DNA from: an uncultured Bacteroides sp.
GTDB lineage: Bacteria > Bacteroidota > Bacteroidia > Bacteroidales > Bacteroidaceae
Direction: 5' to 3'
Assembly (NCBI GenBank): GCA_944320295.1
Contig: CALUGY010000036.1
Coordinates: 1-60,730, forward strand
DNA: 60,730 nt
Made by a program: the position numbers and the translations under genes
Notes under the pieces: generated by a model
Seen by the model: only the letters and a program-made list of their open reading frames with translations
Told to the model about the DNA's origin: nothing
Databases searched by the model: none
Shown here: positions 46,777-56,139 of the stretch, in pieces
How positions within the stretch are numbered: position 1 is the stretch's first letter
How the letters are laid out: each line of letters opens with the position of its first letter

Positions 46777-48966
46777 TTAGTTTGCCATCTCAGAGATAAA
46801 CTTGATGCGCACCAGACGGACTTCTTCTTCCGTGAAGTCTTCGCCCAGTTCCTCCAAGGCATCGTCTATCTTGTCCGTCGTCGACTCCTTGAAGTAATCA
46901 TAGATGTCGAGCATGTGGTCTTCGTCCATGATGTCGTCCAAGAAATAGTCGATATTCAGTTTGGTACCCGAATAGACGATGGCTTCTATCTCGTCGAGCA
47001 ACTCGTCGAACTCAATGCCCTTCGACATGGCTATATCGTCCAATGCCACCTTGCGGTCGATGGCTTGTATGATGGACACCTTCAACTTCGACTTGTTGGC
47101 CACGGTGCGCACACGCAAGTCTTCCGGGCGTTCTATCTCGTTTTCGTCACAATGGCGCTTTATCAGCTTGCAAAACTCCTCGCCGTAGCGTTTGGCCTTG
47201 CCGGCCCCGACTCCCGGAATGTTTTGCAACTCTTCCAGCGTCACAGGATAAATGGTGGCCATAGCCTCCAGCGACGGGTCTTGGAAGATGACGTAAGGCG
47301 GCACCTCCAGCTGCTTGGAGAGCTTCTTGCGAAGGTCTTTCAGCATGGAGTAGAGCACCGGATCTACCGCGCACGAACCACCGCCGCGCATCGGGGTTTC
47401 ATCTTCCACTTCATCAAAATCGTTATCTTCGGTAATCTTAAACGATGTCGGGTTCTTCAGGAACTTACGTCCGGCGTCCGTCACTTTGAGCAAGCCGTAA
47501 TTCTCGACCTCCTTACTCAGGTAGCCGGCAATCAAAGCCTGGCGGATGACCGCATTCCACAACTTGGGATCTTCGCCCATTCCAGAGCCGAACACCTCCA
47601 AATCTTCGTGCAAATGCGCCAAGACCTCCGTTGTTTCCTTTCCTAATATGACATCTATGATATAATCCGCCTTGAAGTTCTCCTTCACAGCAAGAACTGT
47701 TTCAATGACGGTACACAATAACTCTTGAGCTTCCACTTGTTTCTTTGGATTTAAACAATTGTCACAATTCCCACAATTATCTTGCGTATATTCCTCGCCG
47801 AAATAATGGAGCAACGTTTTACGGCGGCATACGGAAGATTCGGCATAAGCTGCCGTTTCCTGCAAAAGTTGACGGCCAATTTCCTGTTCGGCCACAGGCT
47901 TTCCCTGCATGAACTTTTCCAACTTCTGCAAATCCTTGTTCGTATAGAAAGTGATGCATTGCCCTTCACCGCCATCACGCCCTGCGCGGCCGGTCTCCTG
48001 ATAGTATCCTTCCAGACTCTTGGGAATGTCATAATGTATCACATAGCGCACGTCCGGTTTGTCAATACCCATGCCGAAAGCGATGGTTGCCACAATCACG
48101 TCTATCTTCTCCATCAGGAAGTCGTCCTGGTTCTGCGAACGGGTCACAGAGTCCATGCCGGCGTGGTAAGGCCGCGCGTTGATACCGTTGGCCTGCAATA
48201 TCTCCGCCAACTCCTCCACCTTCTTGCGGCTGAGGCAGTAGATGATGCCCGACTTATCGGGATTGTTCCGGATGAACTTGATGATGTCCTTGTCAATATT
48301 AGCTGTTTTGGGACGCACCTCATAATACAGGTTCGGGCGGTTGAACGACGACTTGAAGACCTTGGCGTTCGTCATACCCAGATTCTTCTGTATGTCATGC
48401 TGCACCTTGGGCGTGGCTGTAGCTGTCAACGCGATGACCGGTGCCGGGCCTATTTCGTTTATGATGGGACGGATCCGGCGGTATTCGGGACGAAAGTCGT
48501 GCCCCCACTCCGAGATGCAATGCGCCTCGTCCACCGCATAGAACGAGATTTTGACCGTGCGCAAGAACTCCACGTTCTCATCCTTCGTCAGAGACTCCGG
48601 AGCCACGTACAGCAACTTTGTCTTCCCGGCCAGTATATCGGACTTCACCTGGTCGATGGCGCTCTTGTTCAGCGACGAGTTGATGAAATGGGCTATCCCG
48701 TCCTCTTCGCTGTAGTTGCGCATCGCATCCACCTGGTTCTTCATGAGTGCAATCAAAGGAGATATCACGATGGCCGTGCCTTCCATCAGCAGCGAAGGCA
48801 ACTGGTAGCACAGCGACTTTCCGCCGCCGGTGGGCATCAGCACGAACGTGTCATTGCCCTCCAACAGATTTTCTATAATCGCCTCTTGATTTCCCTTGAA
48901 AGTATCGAACCCGAAATACTTCTTCAGTTCTCCCGCTAAATTAATATTCTTCCCAGCCATAATCAA
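46777..48966 (-). CDS. ATP-dependent DNA helicase RecQ
   Basis: 729 residues (start at 48966 or 48960). Superfamily 2 helicase motifs: motif I MPTGGGKSLCYQLP, motif II DEAHCISEWGHDFRPEY, motif VI GRAGRDGGEG. The RQC zinc site reads CRRKTLLHYFGEEYTQDNCGNCDNC, followed by a winged helix, and an HRDC domain begins near residue 530. The roughly 110 residues after HRDC are acidic and form an extension common in Bacteroidetes RecQ. It unwinds DNA 3' to 5' in recombination and repair. Confidence 0.96.
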   Translation of the reverse strand: MIMAGKNINLAGELKKYFGFDTFKGNQEAIIENLLEGNDTFVLMPTGGGKSLCYQLPSLLMEGTAIVISPLIALMKNQVDAMRNYSEEDGIAHFINSSLNKSAIDQVKSDILAGKTKLLYVAPESLTKDENVEFLRTVKISFYAVDEAHCISEWGHDFRPEYRRIRPIINEIGPAPVIALTATATPKVQHDIQKNLGMTNAKVFKSSFNRPNLYYEVRPKTANIDKDIIKFIRNNPDKSGIIYCLSRKKVEELAEILQANGINARPYHAGMDSVTRSQNQDDFLMEKIDVIVATIAFGMGIDKPDVRYVIHYDIPKSLEGYYQETGRAGRDGGEGQCITFYTNKDLQKLEKFMQGKPVAEQEIGRQLLQETAAYAESSVCRRKTLLHYFGEEYTQDNCGNCDNCLNPKKQVEAQELLCTVIETVLAVKENFKADYIIDVILGKETTEVLAHLHEDLEVFGSGMGEDPKLWNAVIRQALIAGYLSKEVENYGLLKVTDAGRKFLKNPTSFKITEDNDFDEVEDETPMRGGGSCAVDPVLYSMLKDLRKKLSKQLEVPPYVIFQDPSLEAMATIYPVTLEELQNIPGVGAGKAKRYGEEFCKLIKRHCDENEIERPEDLRVRTVANKSKLKVSIIQAIDRKVALDDIAMSKGIEFDELLDEIEAIVYSGTKLNIDYFLDDIMDEDHMLDIYDYFKESTTDKIDDALEELGEDFTEEEVRLVRIKFISEMAN

Positions 48967-49027
48967 TATAGGTTATTTATAGGGGGTAATAAATTCGTCC
49001 CTTTGTTTACCATTACATAGATACAAA

Positions 49028-49058
49028 CAAAGTTAGGAACAAGTTATCGAATTACAAG
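49028..49058 (-). promoter_or_regulatory. Candidate recQ promoter
   Basis: On the minus strand CTTG (complement of 49055-49058), 19 bp, TAACTTTG (complement of 49028-49035), one mismatch to consensus. Predicted leader about 55 nt. Confidence 0.55.
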
Positions 49059-49124
49059 CATAATCGACCGAATATTTTTCAGCGGGAAGCCAAAAAAGTT
49101 CCAAATGGTAACGAAGAAGCATCC

Positions 49125-50372
49125 TTAAGCATTTTGCAACCTTGCCACATTGGCCTTTTCCAGTTGCCGTTTGGCGTAATCCAGCGTCACGACAAAGCGG
49201 TCCTGGTGTTCCGAGGGAATCTCGTACATGGCATCCATCATGATGGTCTCCACGATGGAGCGCAACCCGCGCGCCCCCAGTTTGTATTCTATGGCCTTGT
49301 CCACTACATACTCAAACACCGCGTCCTCGAACTCAAGTTTCACGCCGTCCATTTCGAACAGCTTGACGTATTGCTTAATGATGGAGTTCTTAGGCTCGGT
49401 CAGGATGGCGCGGAGCGCGGTGCGGTCCAGCGGGTTCAGGTAAGTAAGCACCGGCAGACGGCCTATGATTTCAGGAATCAACCCGAACGCCTTCAAGTCT
49501 TGCGGGGCGATGTACTGCATCATGTTGGTGCGGTCTATGGTGGCCGTGTTACGTACCGAGTTGTAGCCCACCACATGCGTATTGAGCCGCTGGGCTATCT
49601 TCTTCTCTATGCCGTCGAACGCGCCGCCGCAGATGAAGAGTATGTTCTTCGTGTTCACGGGAATCATCTTCTGGTCGGGATGCTTGCGTCCGCCCTGGGG
49701 AGGAACGTTCACCACCGAGCCCTCGAGCAGTTTGAGCAAGCCCTGCTGCACGCCCTCGCCGCTCACGTCGCGTGTGATGGAGGGATTGTCACCCTTGCGC
49801 GCTATCTTGTCTATCTCGTCAATGAACACGATGCCGCGTTCGGCCAGGGGCACGTTGTAGTCGGCCACTTGCAGCAGGCGGGTCAAGATGCTCTCTATGT
49901 CCTCGCCCACGTAGCCCGCCTCGGTGAGTACCGTGGCGTCCACGATAGTAAAGGGCACATGCAGCAACTTGGCTATGGTGCGTGCCAGCAGCGTCTTGCC
50001 CGTACCCGTGCTGCCCACCATGATGATGTTGGACTTCTCTATCTCCACGTCATCGCCAGAGTCCTTCTGGAGCAGGCGCTTGTAGTGGTTGTAGACCGAC
50101 ACGGAAAGGAAGCGCTTCGCGTCGTCCTGCCCGATGACATACTGGTCAAGGAACGCCTTTATCTCCACCGGTTTGGGGAGCTTCTGGAGGTCCAGCTCCG
50201 GTATGCCGGCCGCCTTCTTGGCCGCGCCCAACGCCTCTTGCGTGATTTCGTAAGCCTGCATGGCGCAGCTGTCGCATATGTAGCCGTCCATGCCGGTGAT
50301 GAGCAAGCCCACCTCGCTTTCCGAACGCCCGCAAAAGCTGCACCTGTTTTGATGTTTCTTTGAATCAGCCAT
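49125..50372 (-). CDS. ClpX, ATPase subunit of the Clp protease
   Basis: 415 residues. N-terminal zinc-binding domain ([12 protein letters not shown] with YICDSC), Walker [14 protein letters not shown], Walker [11 protein letters not shown] and the C-terminal sensor region [13 protein letters not shown]. The IGF-type loop for ClpP docking is probably in the region after residue 260 ([13 protein letters not shown]). It unfolds tagged proteins for ClpP. It starts 34 bp after clpP on the same strand, so they form an operon. Confidence 0.97.
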   Translation of the reverse strand: MADSKKHQNRCSFCGRSESEVGLLITGMDGYICDSCAMQAYEITQEALGAAKKAAGIPELDLQKLPKPVEIKAFLDQYVIGQDDAKRFLSVSVYNHYKRLLQKDSGDDVEIEKSNIIMVGSTGTGKTLLARTIAKLLHVPFTIVDATVLTEAGYVGEDIESILTRLLQVADYNVPLAERGIVFIDEIDKIARKGDNPSITRDVSGEGVQQGLLKLLEGSVVNVPPQGGRKHPDQKMIPVNTKNILFICGGAFDGIEKKIAQRLNTHVVGYNSVRNTATIDRTNMMQYIAPQDLKAFGLIPEIIGRLPVLTYLNPLDRTALRAILTEPKNSIIKQYVKLFEMDGVKLEFEDAVFEYVVDKAIEYKLGARGLRSIVETIMMDAMYEIPSEHQDRFVVTLDYAKRQLEKANVARLQNA

Positions 50373-50406
50373 CCAAACAATCTTTATTACTTAGTTACAG
50401 TACGTC

Positions 50407-51069
50407 TCACTTCTTCACCAGCACCTCGTCCACCATGCCGTAGTCCTTGGCTTCCTGCGCCGTCATCCAGTAATCGCGGTCGGAGTCGGCCCACACCTTG
50501 TCGTAGGGCGTGTGCGAGTGGTCGGCGATGATGGTGTAGAGTTCCTTCTTGATTTTCTGTATCTCGCGGGCCGTGATTTCAATGTCCGAAGCCTGTCCCT
50601 GCGCGCCGCCCAAGGGCTGGTGTATCATGACGCGCGAATGAGGCAGGGCTTGCCGCTTGCCCTCCTTGCCGGCCACGAGCAACACGGCCGCCATGCTGGC
50701 TGCCATGCCGGTGCAGATGGTAGCCACGTCGCTGCTGACGAACTGCATGGTGTCGTAGATGCCCAACCCGGCATAGACCGACCCGCCCGGCGAGTTGATA
50801 TAGATGGATATGTCCTTGCCCGGGTCTACGGAATCAAGGTAGAGCAACTGGGCCTGGAGCGTGTTGGCCGTGTAGTCGTCTATCTGCGTGCCGAGGAAGA
50901 TGATGCGGTCCATCATCAAGCGGGAGAACACGTCGAGCTGCGTCACGTTGAGCTGGCGTTCTTCCAGGATATAGGGGTTCAGGTATCCCGACTGCGACTT
51001 GATCACGTCGTCCAGCACCATGCTGTTCATGCCCAAATGCTTGGTTGCGTATTTTCTGAAATCGTCCAT
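50407..51069 (-). CDS. ClpP, protease subunit
   Basis: 220 residues. Catalytic Ser125 in TGMAASMAAVLL, His150 in SRVMIHQPLGG, and the Asp in the DRDYWMTAQEAKDYGM region. SPGGSVYAGLGIYDTM is the oligomer-interface/substrate groove segment. It forms the 14-mer with ClpX. It is transcribed from the promoter at 51097-51128. Confidence 0.97.
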   Translation of the reverse strand: MDDFRKYATKHLGMNSMVLDDVIKSQSGYLNPYILEERQLNVTQLDVFSRLMMDRIIFLGTQIDDYTANTLQAQLLYLDSVDPGKDISIYINSPGGSVYAGLGIYDTMQFVSSDVATICTGMAASMAAVLLVAGKEGKRQALPHSRVMIHQPLGGAQGQASDIEITAREIQKIKKELYTIIADHSHTPYDKVWADSDRDYWMTAQEAKDYGMVDEVLVKK

Positions 51070-51096
51070 TATGGTTTGTCTTTAAATATTGGGGTG

Positions 51097-51128
51097 CAAA
51101 GAAACGAAAAAGTACAGAGAGAGGCAAA
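51097..51128 (-). promoter_or_regulatory. Promoter of clpP-clpX
   Basis: On the minus strand TTTG (complement of 51125-51128), 20 bp, TTTCTTTG (complement of 51097-51104). One mismatch in the -7 box. Predicted leader about 21 nt. Confidence 0.65.
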
Positions 51129-51178
51129 AAAACGGAGTGTTATTTTCACCGGTCGCGCATGCCCGTGCAAACACGCAG

Positions 51179-51214
51179 AAAGGCCGCACCACGCCTGAGC
51201 GCGGTACGGCCTTT
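51179..51214 (-). terminator. Terminator of tig
   Basis: On the minus strand AAAGGCCGTACCGCGC pairs with GCGTGGTGCGGCCTTT around a 4-base loop; it starts about 32 bp after the tig stop codon and separates it from clpP. Confidence 0.88.
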
Positions 51215-51245
51215 TCAACCTAATATTAACTTTATGTAAACCCGC

Positions 51246-52601
51246 TTATTCGAACATCTTATTGAAGTCGGCCACGGAGACGGGCTTCACGTCGAGCTTC
51301 ACCTGCTGCTTCAGGGCGGCGGTCAGCTTGGCTTCCACCACGCGGTTCACCAGACCCTCCACGCTTTCCTTCTTCTTGAGCATTTCCTTGGAGTAGTTCT
51401 CCAGTACGTCGTCGGGCACGTTGAGCATGCCGTATTGGGCAAACTGGGCGCGGGTGGCCGTCTTGGCCATGGCGGCTATGTCGGCCTGCTCCACCTTGAT
51501 GTCGTTGGCCTTCACCAGCTGTTCCTTGATGAGGTGCCACGTCAGCTCCTCTATGCTCTTGTCGTAGTTTTCGTCCACGAACTTCTCGCCCTTGTCTTGG
51601 TTGTTCAGCAGCATGACGCGCTTGAGCAGGGCATCGGGGAACTCCAGCTTGCCCACCTTCTCCATCAACGCCTTGCGCATGTCGATGAGGAACTTGTAGT
51701 CGCTGTCGGCCGCAAACTGCTGCGCGATGCTTTCCTTCACCTTGGCGCGGAACTCGTCCTCAGTCTTCACGGCGTCCTTGCCGAACACTTGGTCGAAGAT
51801 TTCCTGCGTCAGGTCGCCCGGCACGAAGCGGGTGATTTCCTGCACCTGGAAGCTGAAGTCCGACTTCATGTCGGCGGCAGCCTCTTTGTCAATCTTCAGC
51901 AGCGAAGCCAGTTCGGCGGCGTTGCCGTCCCATGCGGCATGGGGATTGAAGGTGATTACGTCGTTCACCTTGGCCGTGGCGAAGCGGGCCTTCTGCTCGT
52001 CGTTCTTCATGTAGGAGGGCATCATCACGGCGCCTTCCACCTGTATGCCGCCCTCCTTGGTGTTGCCCTCGGCGTCAAGCTCGGCCAGCAGGCCCTTCAG
52101 CATGTCGTTGTCGGCATACTCGGTCACTTGCTCATACTTGCCGTTGCGCTGTGTGTACATCTTCACCTGGTTGTCCACCATCTCGTCCGTCACCTCGATG
52201 TTGTAGTAGTCCATCTTCTTCACGTCGGCCACGTTCACCGTGAATTCGGGCGCGAGGGCGATGTCGAACAGGAACTCGAACTCTTCCATCGTGTCGAAGT
52301 CCACCTCAGGCTGTTTGTCCTCATTGGGCAGCGGTTCGCCCAGGATGTTCACCTTGTTCTCTTGTATATACTTGTACACGGCGTCCGAGAGGATTTTGTT
52401 CACTTCCTCGGCCATGACGGACTTGCCGTAGAGCTTCTTCACGAGGCTGGCGGGCACCATGCCTTTGCGGAATCCCGGCATCTGCACCTTGTGGCGCAGG
52501 TTTTTCAGGGATTTGTCCACTTGTTCCTGGTAGTCTGCTTTCTCCAGCTTGACGGTGAGCAGCGCGCTCACCTTGTCAATGTTTTGCAATGAAACGTTCA
52601 T
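51246..52601 (-). CDS. Trigger factor
   Basis: 451 residues. N-terminal ribosome-binding domain with MPGFRKGMVPASLVKKLYGKS (the GFRxGxxP loop), then the PPIase-like and helical C-terminal chaperone domains. The PPIase domain is poorly conserved, as in other Bacteroidetes trigger factors. It receives nascent chains at the ribosome exit; its position upstream of clpP-clpX is a widely conserved order. Confidence 0.94.
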   Translation of the reverse strand: MNVSLQNIDKVSALLTVKLEKADYQEQVDKSLKNLRHKVQMPGFRKGMVPASLVKKLYGKSVMAEEVNKILSDAVYKYIQENKVNILGEPLPNEDKQPEVDFDTMEEFEFLFDIALAPEFTVNVADVKKMDYYNIEVTDEMVDNQVKMYTQRNGKYEQVTEYADNDMLKGLLAELDAEGNTKEGGIQVEGAVMMPSYMKNDEQKARFATAKVNDVITFNPHAAWDGNAAELASLLKIDKEAAADMKSDFSFQVQEITRFVPGDLTQEIFDQVFGKDAVKTEDEFRAKVKESIAQQFAADSDYKFLIDMRKALMEKVGKLEFPDALLKRVMLLNNQDKGEKFVDENYDKSIEELTWHLIKEQLVKANDIKVEQADIAAMAKTATRAQFAQYGMLNVPDDVLENYSKEMLKKKESVEGLVNRVVEAKLTAALKQQVKLDVKPVSVADFNKMFE

Positions 52602-52663
52602 TCTGACAATATATTTATGTTCTATGTTATACTTGCGTGATAGCGCACTTCGCTATGAGGCCG

Positions 52664-52694
52664 CAAAATTAGTGCTAATCTTTCAATTATCAAA
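52664..52694 (-). promoter_or_regulatory. Promoter of tig
   Basis: On the minus strand TTTG (complement of 52691-52694), 19 bp, TAATTTTG (complement of 52664-52671): perfect match to the consensus. Predicted leader about 56 nt. Confidence 0.8.
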
Positions 52695-52760
52695 GAAAAG
52701 GGGGCGAATTATCGACGGTGCGCCGCAGAGGGCGTGCGGGGTACAAAAAGGAGGCTTGGC

Positions 52761-52848
52761 CCGGACGCGTTGCGCCCGCGCTCCGTACATGTCGCGCCCT
52801 TGGCCGCAACGCGTTGCGGGCGAGGACGGAACACGTTGCGGGCGAGGC
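52761..52848. repeat. 22-bp palindrome array 8 (4 units)
   Basis: Units at 52761, 52783, 52805 and 52827. Cores: CCGGACGCGTTGCG, CCGTACATGTCGCG, CGCAACGCGTTGCG and CGGAACACGTTGCG. Its last base is the first base of the stop codon of the adjacent ABC gene (52848-52850). Confidence 0.95.
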
Positions 52849-53618
52849 TACCCTTCGATGTTCTGTATCTCCACCTCTTTCACCTTGCGGAACAGGTCGG
52901 ATGCGAAGATGAAGTCGTTGAGCCGCTTGTTGGACGAGGTGAAGATGTCGTCCTTGCTGCCTTCCCACTCCTTGTGTCCCTCGTAGATGAAGATGATTTT
53001 CTCGCCGATGCCCATCACCGAGTTCATGTCGTGCGTGTTGATGAGGGTGGTCATGTTATACTCGCGCGTGATGTCCTGTATCAGTTCGTCGATGACGAGC
53101 GACGTCTTGGGGTCGAGGCCCGAATTCGGCTCGTCGCAGAACAAATACTGCGGGTTCAGGGCAATGGCGCGCGCAATGGCCACGCGCTTCTGCATGCCGC
53201 CGCTTATCTCGCCGGGATACTTGTCTTCCGCCCCGGTCAGGTTGACGCGCTCCAGGCAGAAACGGGCGCGGCGTTGGCGGTCGTGCAGGGTATCGCTGGA
53301 AAACATGTTGAGGGGGAACATCACGTTGTCGAGCACGGTCATGGAGTCGAACAGGGCGGCGCTCTGGAATATCATGCCCATTTCGCGGCGCAGGGCCTTC
53401 TTCTCGTTCTTGCCCATGGCCAGGAAGTTGCGGTTGTCATACAGCAGCTCGCCCCGGTCGGGGGTGAGCAGGCCCACGATGCACTTCATGAGCACCGTCT
53501 TGCCGGAGCCGCTTTGTCCTATGATGAGGTTGGTCTTGCCATTCTCGAAGCTGGCATTGATGTCGGCCAGCACTTCTTTCTCTTCAAATGACTTGTACAG
53601 TCCTTTCAGTTCTATCAT
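52848..53618 (-). CDS. MlaF-type ABC transporter ATP-binding protein
   Basis: 256 residues from the ATG at 53618 (MIELKGLYKSF). Walker A IIGQSGSGKTVLMK, Q-loop MIFQSAALFDSMTVLDN, signature EISGGMQKRVAIARA, Walker B YLFCDEPNSGLDP and H-loop NTHDM. The FQSAALFDSMTV sequence is characteristic of MlaF/Ttg2A, which power phospholipid transport between membranes. It starts 23 bp after the permease. No MCE (MlaD) gene follows; in this operon the substrate-binding part is missing and may be elsewhere. Confidence 0.9.
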   Translation of the reverse strand: MIELKGLYKSFEEKEVLADINASFENGKTNLIIGQSGSGKTVLMKCIVGLLTPDRGELLYDNRNFLAMGKNEKKALRREMGMIFQSAALFDSMTVLDNVMFPLNMFSSDTLHDRQRRARFCLERVNLTGAEDKYPGEISGGMQKRVAIARAIALNPQYLFCDEPNSGLDPKTSLVIDELIQDITREYNMTTLINTHDMNSVMGIGEKIIFIYEGHKEWEGSKDDIFTSSNKRLNDFIFASDLFRKVKEVEIQNIEG

Positions 53619-53641
53619 CGGTGTCGTTTTGATGTCGTTTG

Positions 53642-54385
53642 TTATCCCATGAGCAGTTGCGTCAGTACCAGGTCGGCAAAGAGGATGAGCACGCTGCTGC
53701 ACACCACCGAGTCGGTGGAAGCCTTGCCCACTTCAATGGAGCCGCCCTCCACGGTATAACCGAAGAAAGCCGACACGCTGGCTATGATGAAGGCGAAGAA
53801 CAACGACTTGATGATGCCGCACCATATGTACCACTCCACAAACATGTATTGCAGTCCGTACTCCAAGTCCACGGCGTTCATCACGCCGCCGAACCAGCAC
53901 GTGCCATACGCGCCGATGATTCCGGCGAAGATGCTGAACGTCACCAGTATGGGAATCACCGTCACCATGGCGGCAATCTTGGGCAGGATGAGGTAGTTGG
54001 CCGAGTTGACGCCCATGATCTCCAGCGCGTCTATCTGCTGCGTGACGCGCATGGTGCCCAGCTCGGACGCGATGTTGGAGCCGACCTTGCCGGCCAATAT
54101 GAGGCACATGATGGACGAGGAGAACTCGAGCAGCAGGATTTCGCGCGTGACATACCCCACCGTCCAACGCGGCATCCACGGGCTTTCGATGTTGAGCTTT
54201 ATCTGGATGGTGATGACGGCCCCTATGAAAAACGAGATGAGCAGCACGATGCCTATGGAGTTGATGCCGAGCTTGCTTATCTCACTAACGTACTGGCGGA
54301 AGAACATGTTCATGCGCTCCGGGCGGGCGAATGTGCGCCCCATGAGCTGCAGGTATCTTCCGAATGTTTTGAGCGCTGTAAACAT
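53642..54385 (-). CDS. MlaE-type ABC transporter permease
   Basis: 247 residues from the ATG at 54385; upstream codons in frame read through the divergent promoter region. The MlaE family signature is present: SIGIVLLISFFIGAVITIQ, LAGKVGSNIASELGTMRVTQQIDALEIMGVNS and GGSIEVGKASTDSVV. About five transmembrane helices. It pairs with MlaF to move phospholipids and so maintain outer-membrane asymmetry. Confidence 0.9.
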   Translation of the reverse strand: MFTALKTFGRYLQLMGRTFARPERMNMFFRQYVSEISKLGINSIGIVLLISFFIGAVITIQIKLNIESPWMPRWTVGYVTREILLLEFSSSIMCLILAGKVGSNIASELGTMRVTQQIDALEIMGVNSANYLILPKIAAMVTVIPILVTFSIFAGIIGAYGTCWFGGVMNAVDLEYGLQYMFVEWYIWCGIIKSLFFAFIIASVSAFFGYTVEGGSIEVGKASTDSVVCSSVLILFADLVLTQLLMG

Positions 54386-54403
54386 GGCTTGTAAGTATTT
54401 GTG

Positions 54404-54445
54404 CGCAAATGTACGTCTTTTCGCCTGATTTTTGCTACATTTGCG
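54404..54445. promoter_or_regulatory. Symmetric divergent promoter region of mlaE and lptB
   Basis: CGCAAATGTA (54404-54413) and TACATTTGCG (54436-54445) are perfect 10-bp inverted repeats. Each contains a TACATTTG -7 box, pointing left toward mlaE and right toward lptB. The expected -33 region of each promoter falls on the other's -7 box. Confidence 0.6.
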
Positions 54446-54485
54446 GCGGTTTGTTTCGCCACGGCGATTATAAATGCTCTGATTT

Positions 54486-55244
54486 ATGGAAGAAGAAAGC
54501 AAAATGGTGCTGCGCACGGAAGACTTGGTAAAGAAGTACGGCAAGCGTACCGTGGTGAGCCACGTGTCCATCAACGTGAAGCAGGGGGAGATAGTGGGAC
54601 TGCTCGGACCCAACGGTGCCGGAAAGACCACCTCGTTCTACATGACCGTAGGCCTCATCACACCCAACGAGGGGCGCATCTTCCTGAACGACCTCGACAT
54701 AACCAACTACCCCGTGTACAAGCGCGCCCAGACGGGCATTGGCTACCTGGCGCAGGAAGCCTCCGTGTTCCGCCAGATGAGCGTGGAAGACAACATCATC
54801 TCCGTGCTCGAAATGACAGACAAGCCGCTTTCTTACCAGAAAGAGAAACTGGAGAGCCTCATCGCCGAATTCCGCCTGCAAAAGGTGCGCAAGAACAAGG
54901 GCAACCAGCTGTCCGGAGGCGAACGCCGCCGCACGGAGATTGCCCGCTGTCTGGCCATCGACCCGAAGTTCATCATGCTGGACGAGCCCTTTGCCGGCGT
55001 GGACCCCATTGCCGTGGAAGACATCCAGCAGATTGTCTGGCGGCTGAAGGACAAGAACATCGGCATCCTCATCACCGACCACAACGTGCAGGAGACACTA
55101 AGCATCACCGACCGCGCCTACCTGTTGTTCGAGGGCAAAATACTGTTTCAAGGCACCCCCGAAGAGCTGGCCGAAAACAAGATAGTGCGCGAAAAATACC
55201 TGAGCAACAGCTTCGTGCTGCGGCGCAAGGATTTCATGAAGTGA
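54486..55244 (+). CDS. LptB, ATPase of the lipopolysaccharide exporter
   Basis: 252 residues. Walker [17 protein letters not shown]-loop [20 protein letters not shown], signature [16 protein letters not shown], Walker [17 protein letters not shown] and H-loop ITDHN. These sequences match LptB closely. It drives LPS extraction from the inner membrane with LptFG. It is divergent from mlaE, so two outer-membrane lipid pathways share one promoter region. Confidence 0.95.
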   Translation: MEEESKMVLRTEDLVKKYGKRTVVSHVSINVKQGEIVGLLGPNGAGKTTSFYMTVGLITPNEGRIFLNDLDITNYPVYKRAQTGIGYLAQEASVFRQMSVEDNIISVLEMTDKPLSYQKEKLESLIAEFRLQKVRKNKGNQLSGGERRRTEIARCLAIDPKFIMLDEPFAGVDPIAVEDIQQIVWRLKDKNIGILITDHNVQETLSITDRAYLLFEGKILFQGTPEELAENKIVREKYLSNSFVLRRKDFMK

Positions 55245-55312
55245 GGCTGCACCTGCAAGGGGTGGGAACGGACTGCTTCTTAACGAATGCTTATGAGCGT
55301 CAACGGTTTGCC

Positions 55313-55400
55313 CGGAGGCTGTTCCGCCCGCGCACGGAAGCTGTTGCGGGCGCGCTCGGAGGCTGTTCGGAGCACGCTCGGAGGCTGTTCGGAGCAAAGG
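55313..55400. repeat. 22-bp array 9 (4 units, divergent core)
   Basis: Units at 55313, 55335, 55357 and 55379. Cores: CGGAGGCTGTTCCG, CGGAAGCTGTTGCG, CGGAGGCTGTTCGG (twice). Spacers CCCGCGCA, GGCGCGCT, AGCACGCT and AGCAAAGG match those of other arrays. The centre is GGCTGTT rather than AACRYGTT, so symmetry is weaker. It lies between convergent genes. Confidence 0.92.
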
Positions 55401-55455
55401 CCCTCGACGGTTCCCGCAGGAGCCGTAAATGGCAAGGGTTTAAACAGGATACCGC

Positions 55456-56130
55456 TTACTCTTTTGCACGTATCACCATCGTTCCACCCCGCTCAATCAT
55501 CTCGTTCAGTTCCTTCACAATGTCCTTGTAGTCGGCACGGCGGCCACAGGCGCGTATCTCCGTCAGCGGGTTCTTGTCGAGGATGTGCGCCATCAGCTCG
55601 TCCATGGTCGGGGCGGAGGGCAGGCGGCTGTACTCCTCGTACGTATAGTCCAGGAAGGCCACGTCGGGCGTAATGCCCTTGTTGTCCAGCCAGTAGCCGC
55701 CGCTGAGGGGTGTGGGAAGGCGCAACGAGTCGCCCGCTTTCAGGTCGCGCGGATGGGGATACGACACGATGCGCGTCTTGGCCTTGTCCATCAGCACGGG
55801 TACGCGGTCGGCGTAGTCGCCCTTCATCTTGTAGATATACACCACGGGCGAGGACACATTGGCCGGCCCGCTTATGGGGCGTGCGTTGATGGCAACCGGC
55901 TCGGCCACCAGCACCTTTACGGGTTGGTCCGGCTTGGAAGACTCTGCGTTCATCTGCTTACGGCTTGAAGCGCATCCCACAAGGAAAAGCGGAACGAGAA
56001 GGGCGGCCCCTCCCCAGCCTCCCCCGAAGGGGAAGAGACGTCTCTCTCCCACCCCTGCTCCGGAAGTGACGAGGCAACGACGGCCTTGCATTCTCTTTAG
56101 GATGCGGAAAAATGAATGGTTCTGTTTCAT
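55456..56130 (-). CDS. Lipoprotein of unknown function with a repeat-derived signal peptide
   Basis: 224 residues from the ATG at 56130 (MKQNHSFFRI). The signal region is unusually long: the lipobox LFLVGC places the Cys at residue 53. Residues about 32-42 (LFPFGGGWGGA) are encoded by a GC-rich intergenic repeat (56005-56037). The mature part contains VVYIYKMKGDYADRVPVLMD, SLRLPTPLSGGYWLDNKGITPDVAFLDYTYEEY and EIRACGRRADYKDIVKELNEMI. I do not recognise the family; strong conservation-like motif spacing suggests a real Bacteroidetes protein. The true start may differ. Confidence 0.65.
   Translation of the reverse strand: MKQNHSFFRILKRMQGRRCLVTSGAGVGERRLFPFGGGWGGAALLVPLFLVGCASSRKQMNAESSKPDQPVKVLVAEPVAINARPISGPANVSSPVVYIYKMKGDYADRVPVLMDKAKTRIVSYPHPRDLKAGDSLRLPTPLSGGYWLDNKGITPDVAFLDYTYEEYSRLPSAPTMDELMAHILDKNPLTEIRACGRRADYKDIVKELNEMIERGGTMVIRAKE
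56005..56037. repeat. GC-rich repeat, copy 3 (inside a lipoprotein gene)
   Basis: GGCCCCTCCCCAGCCTCCCC followed by CGAAGGGGAAGAG, the reverse orientation of the family at 9806-9840. It lies in the signal-peptide coding region. Confidence 0.75.
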
Positions 56131-56139
56131 AATATAAAA

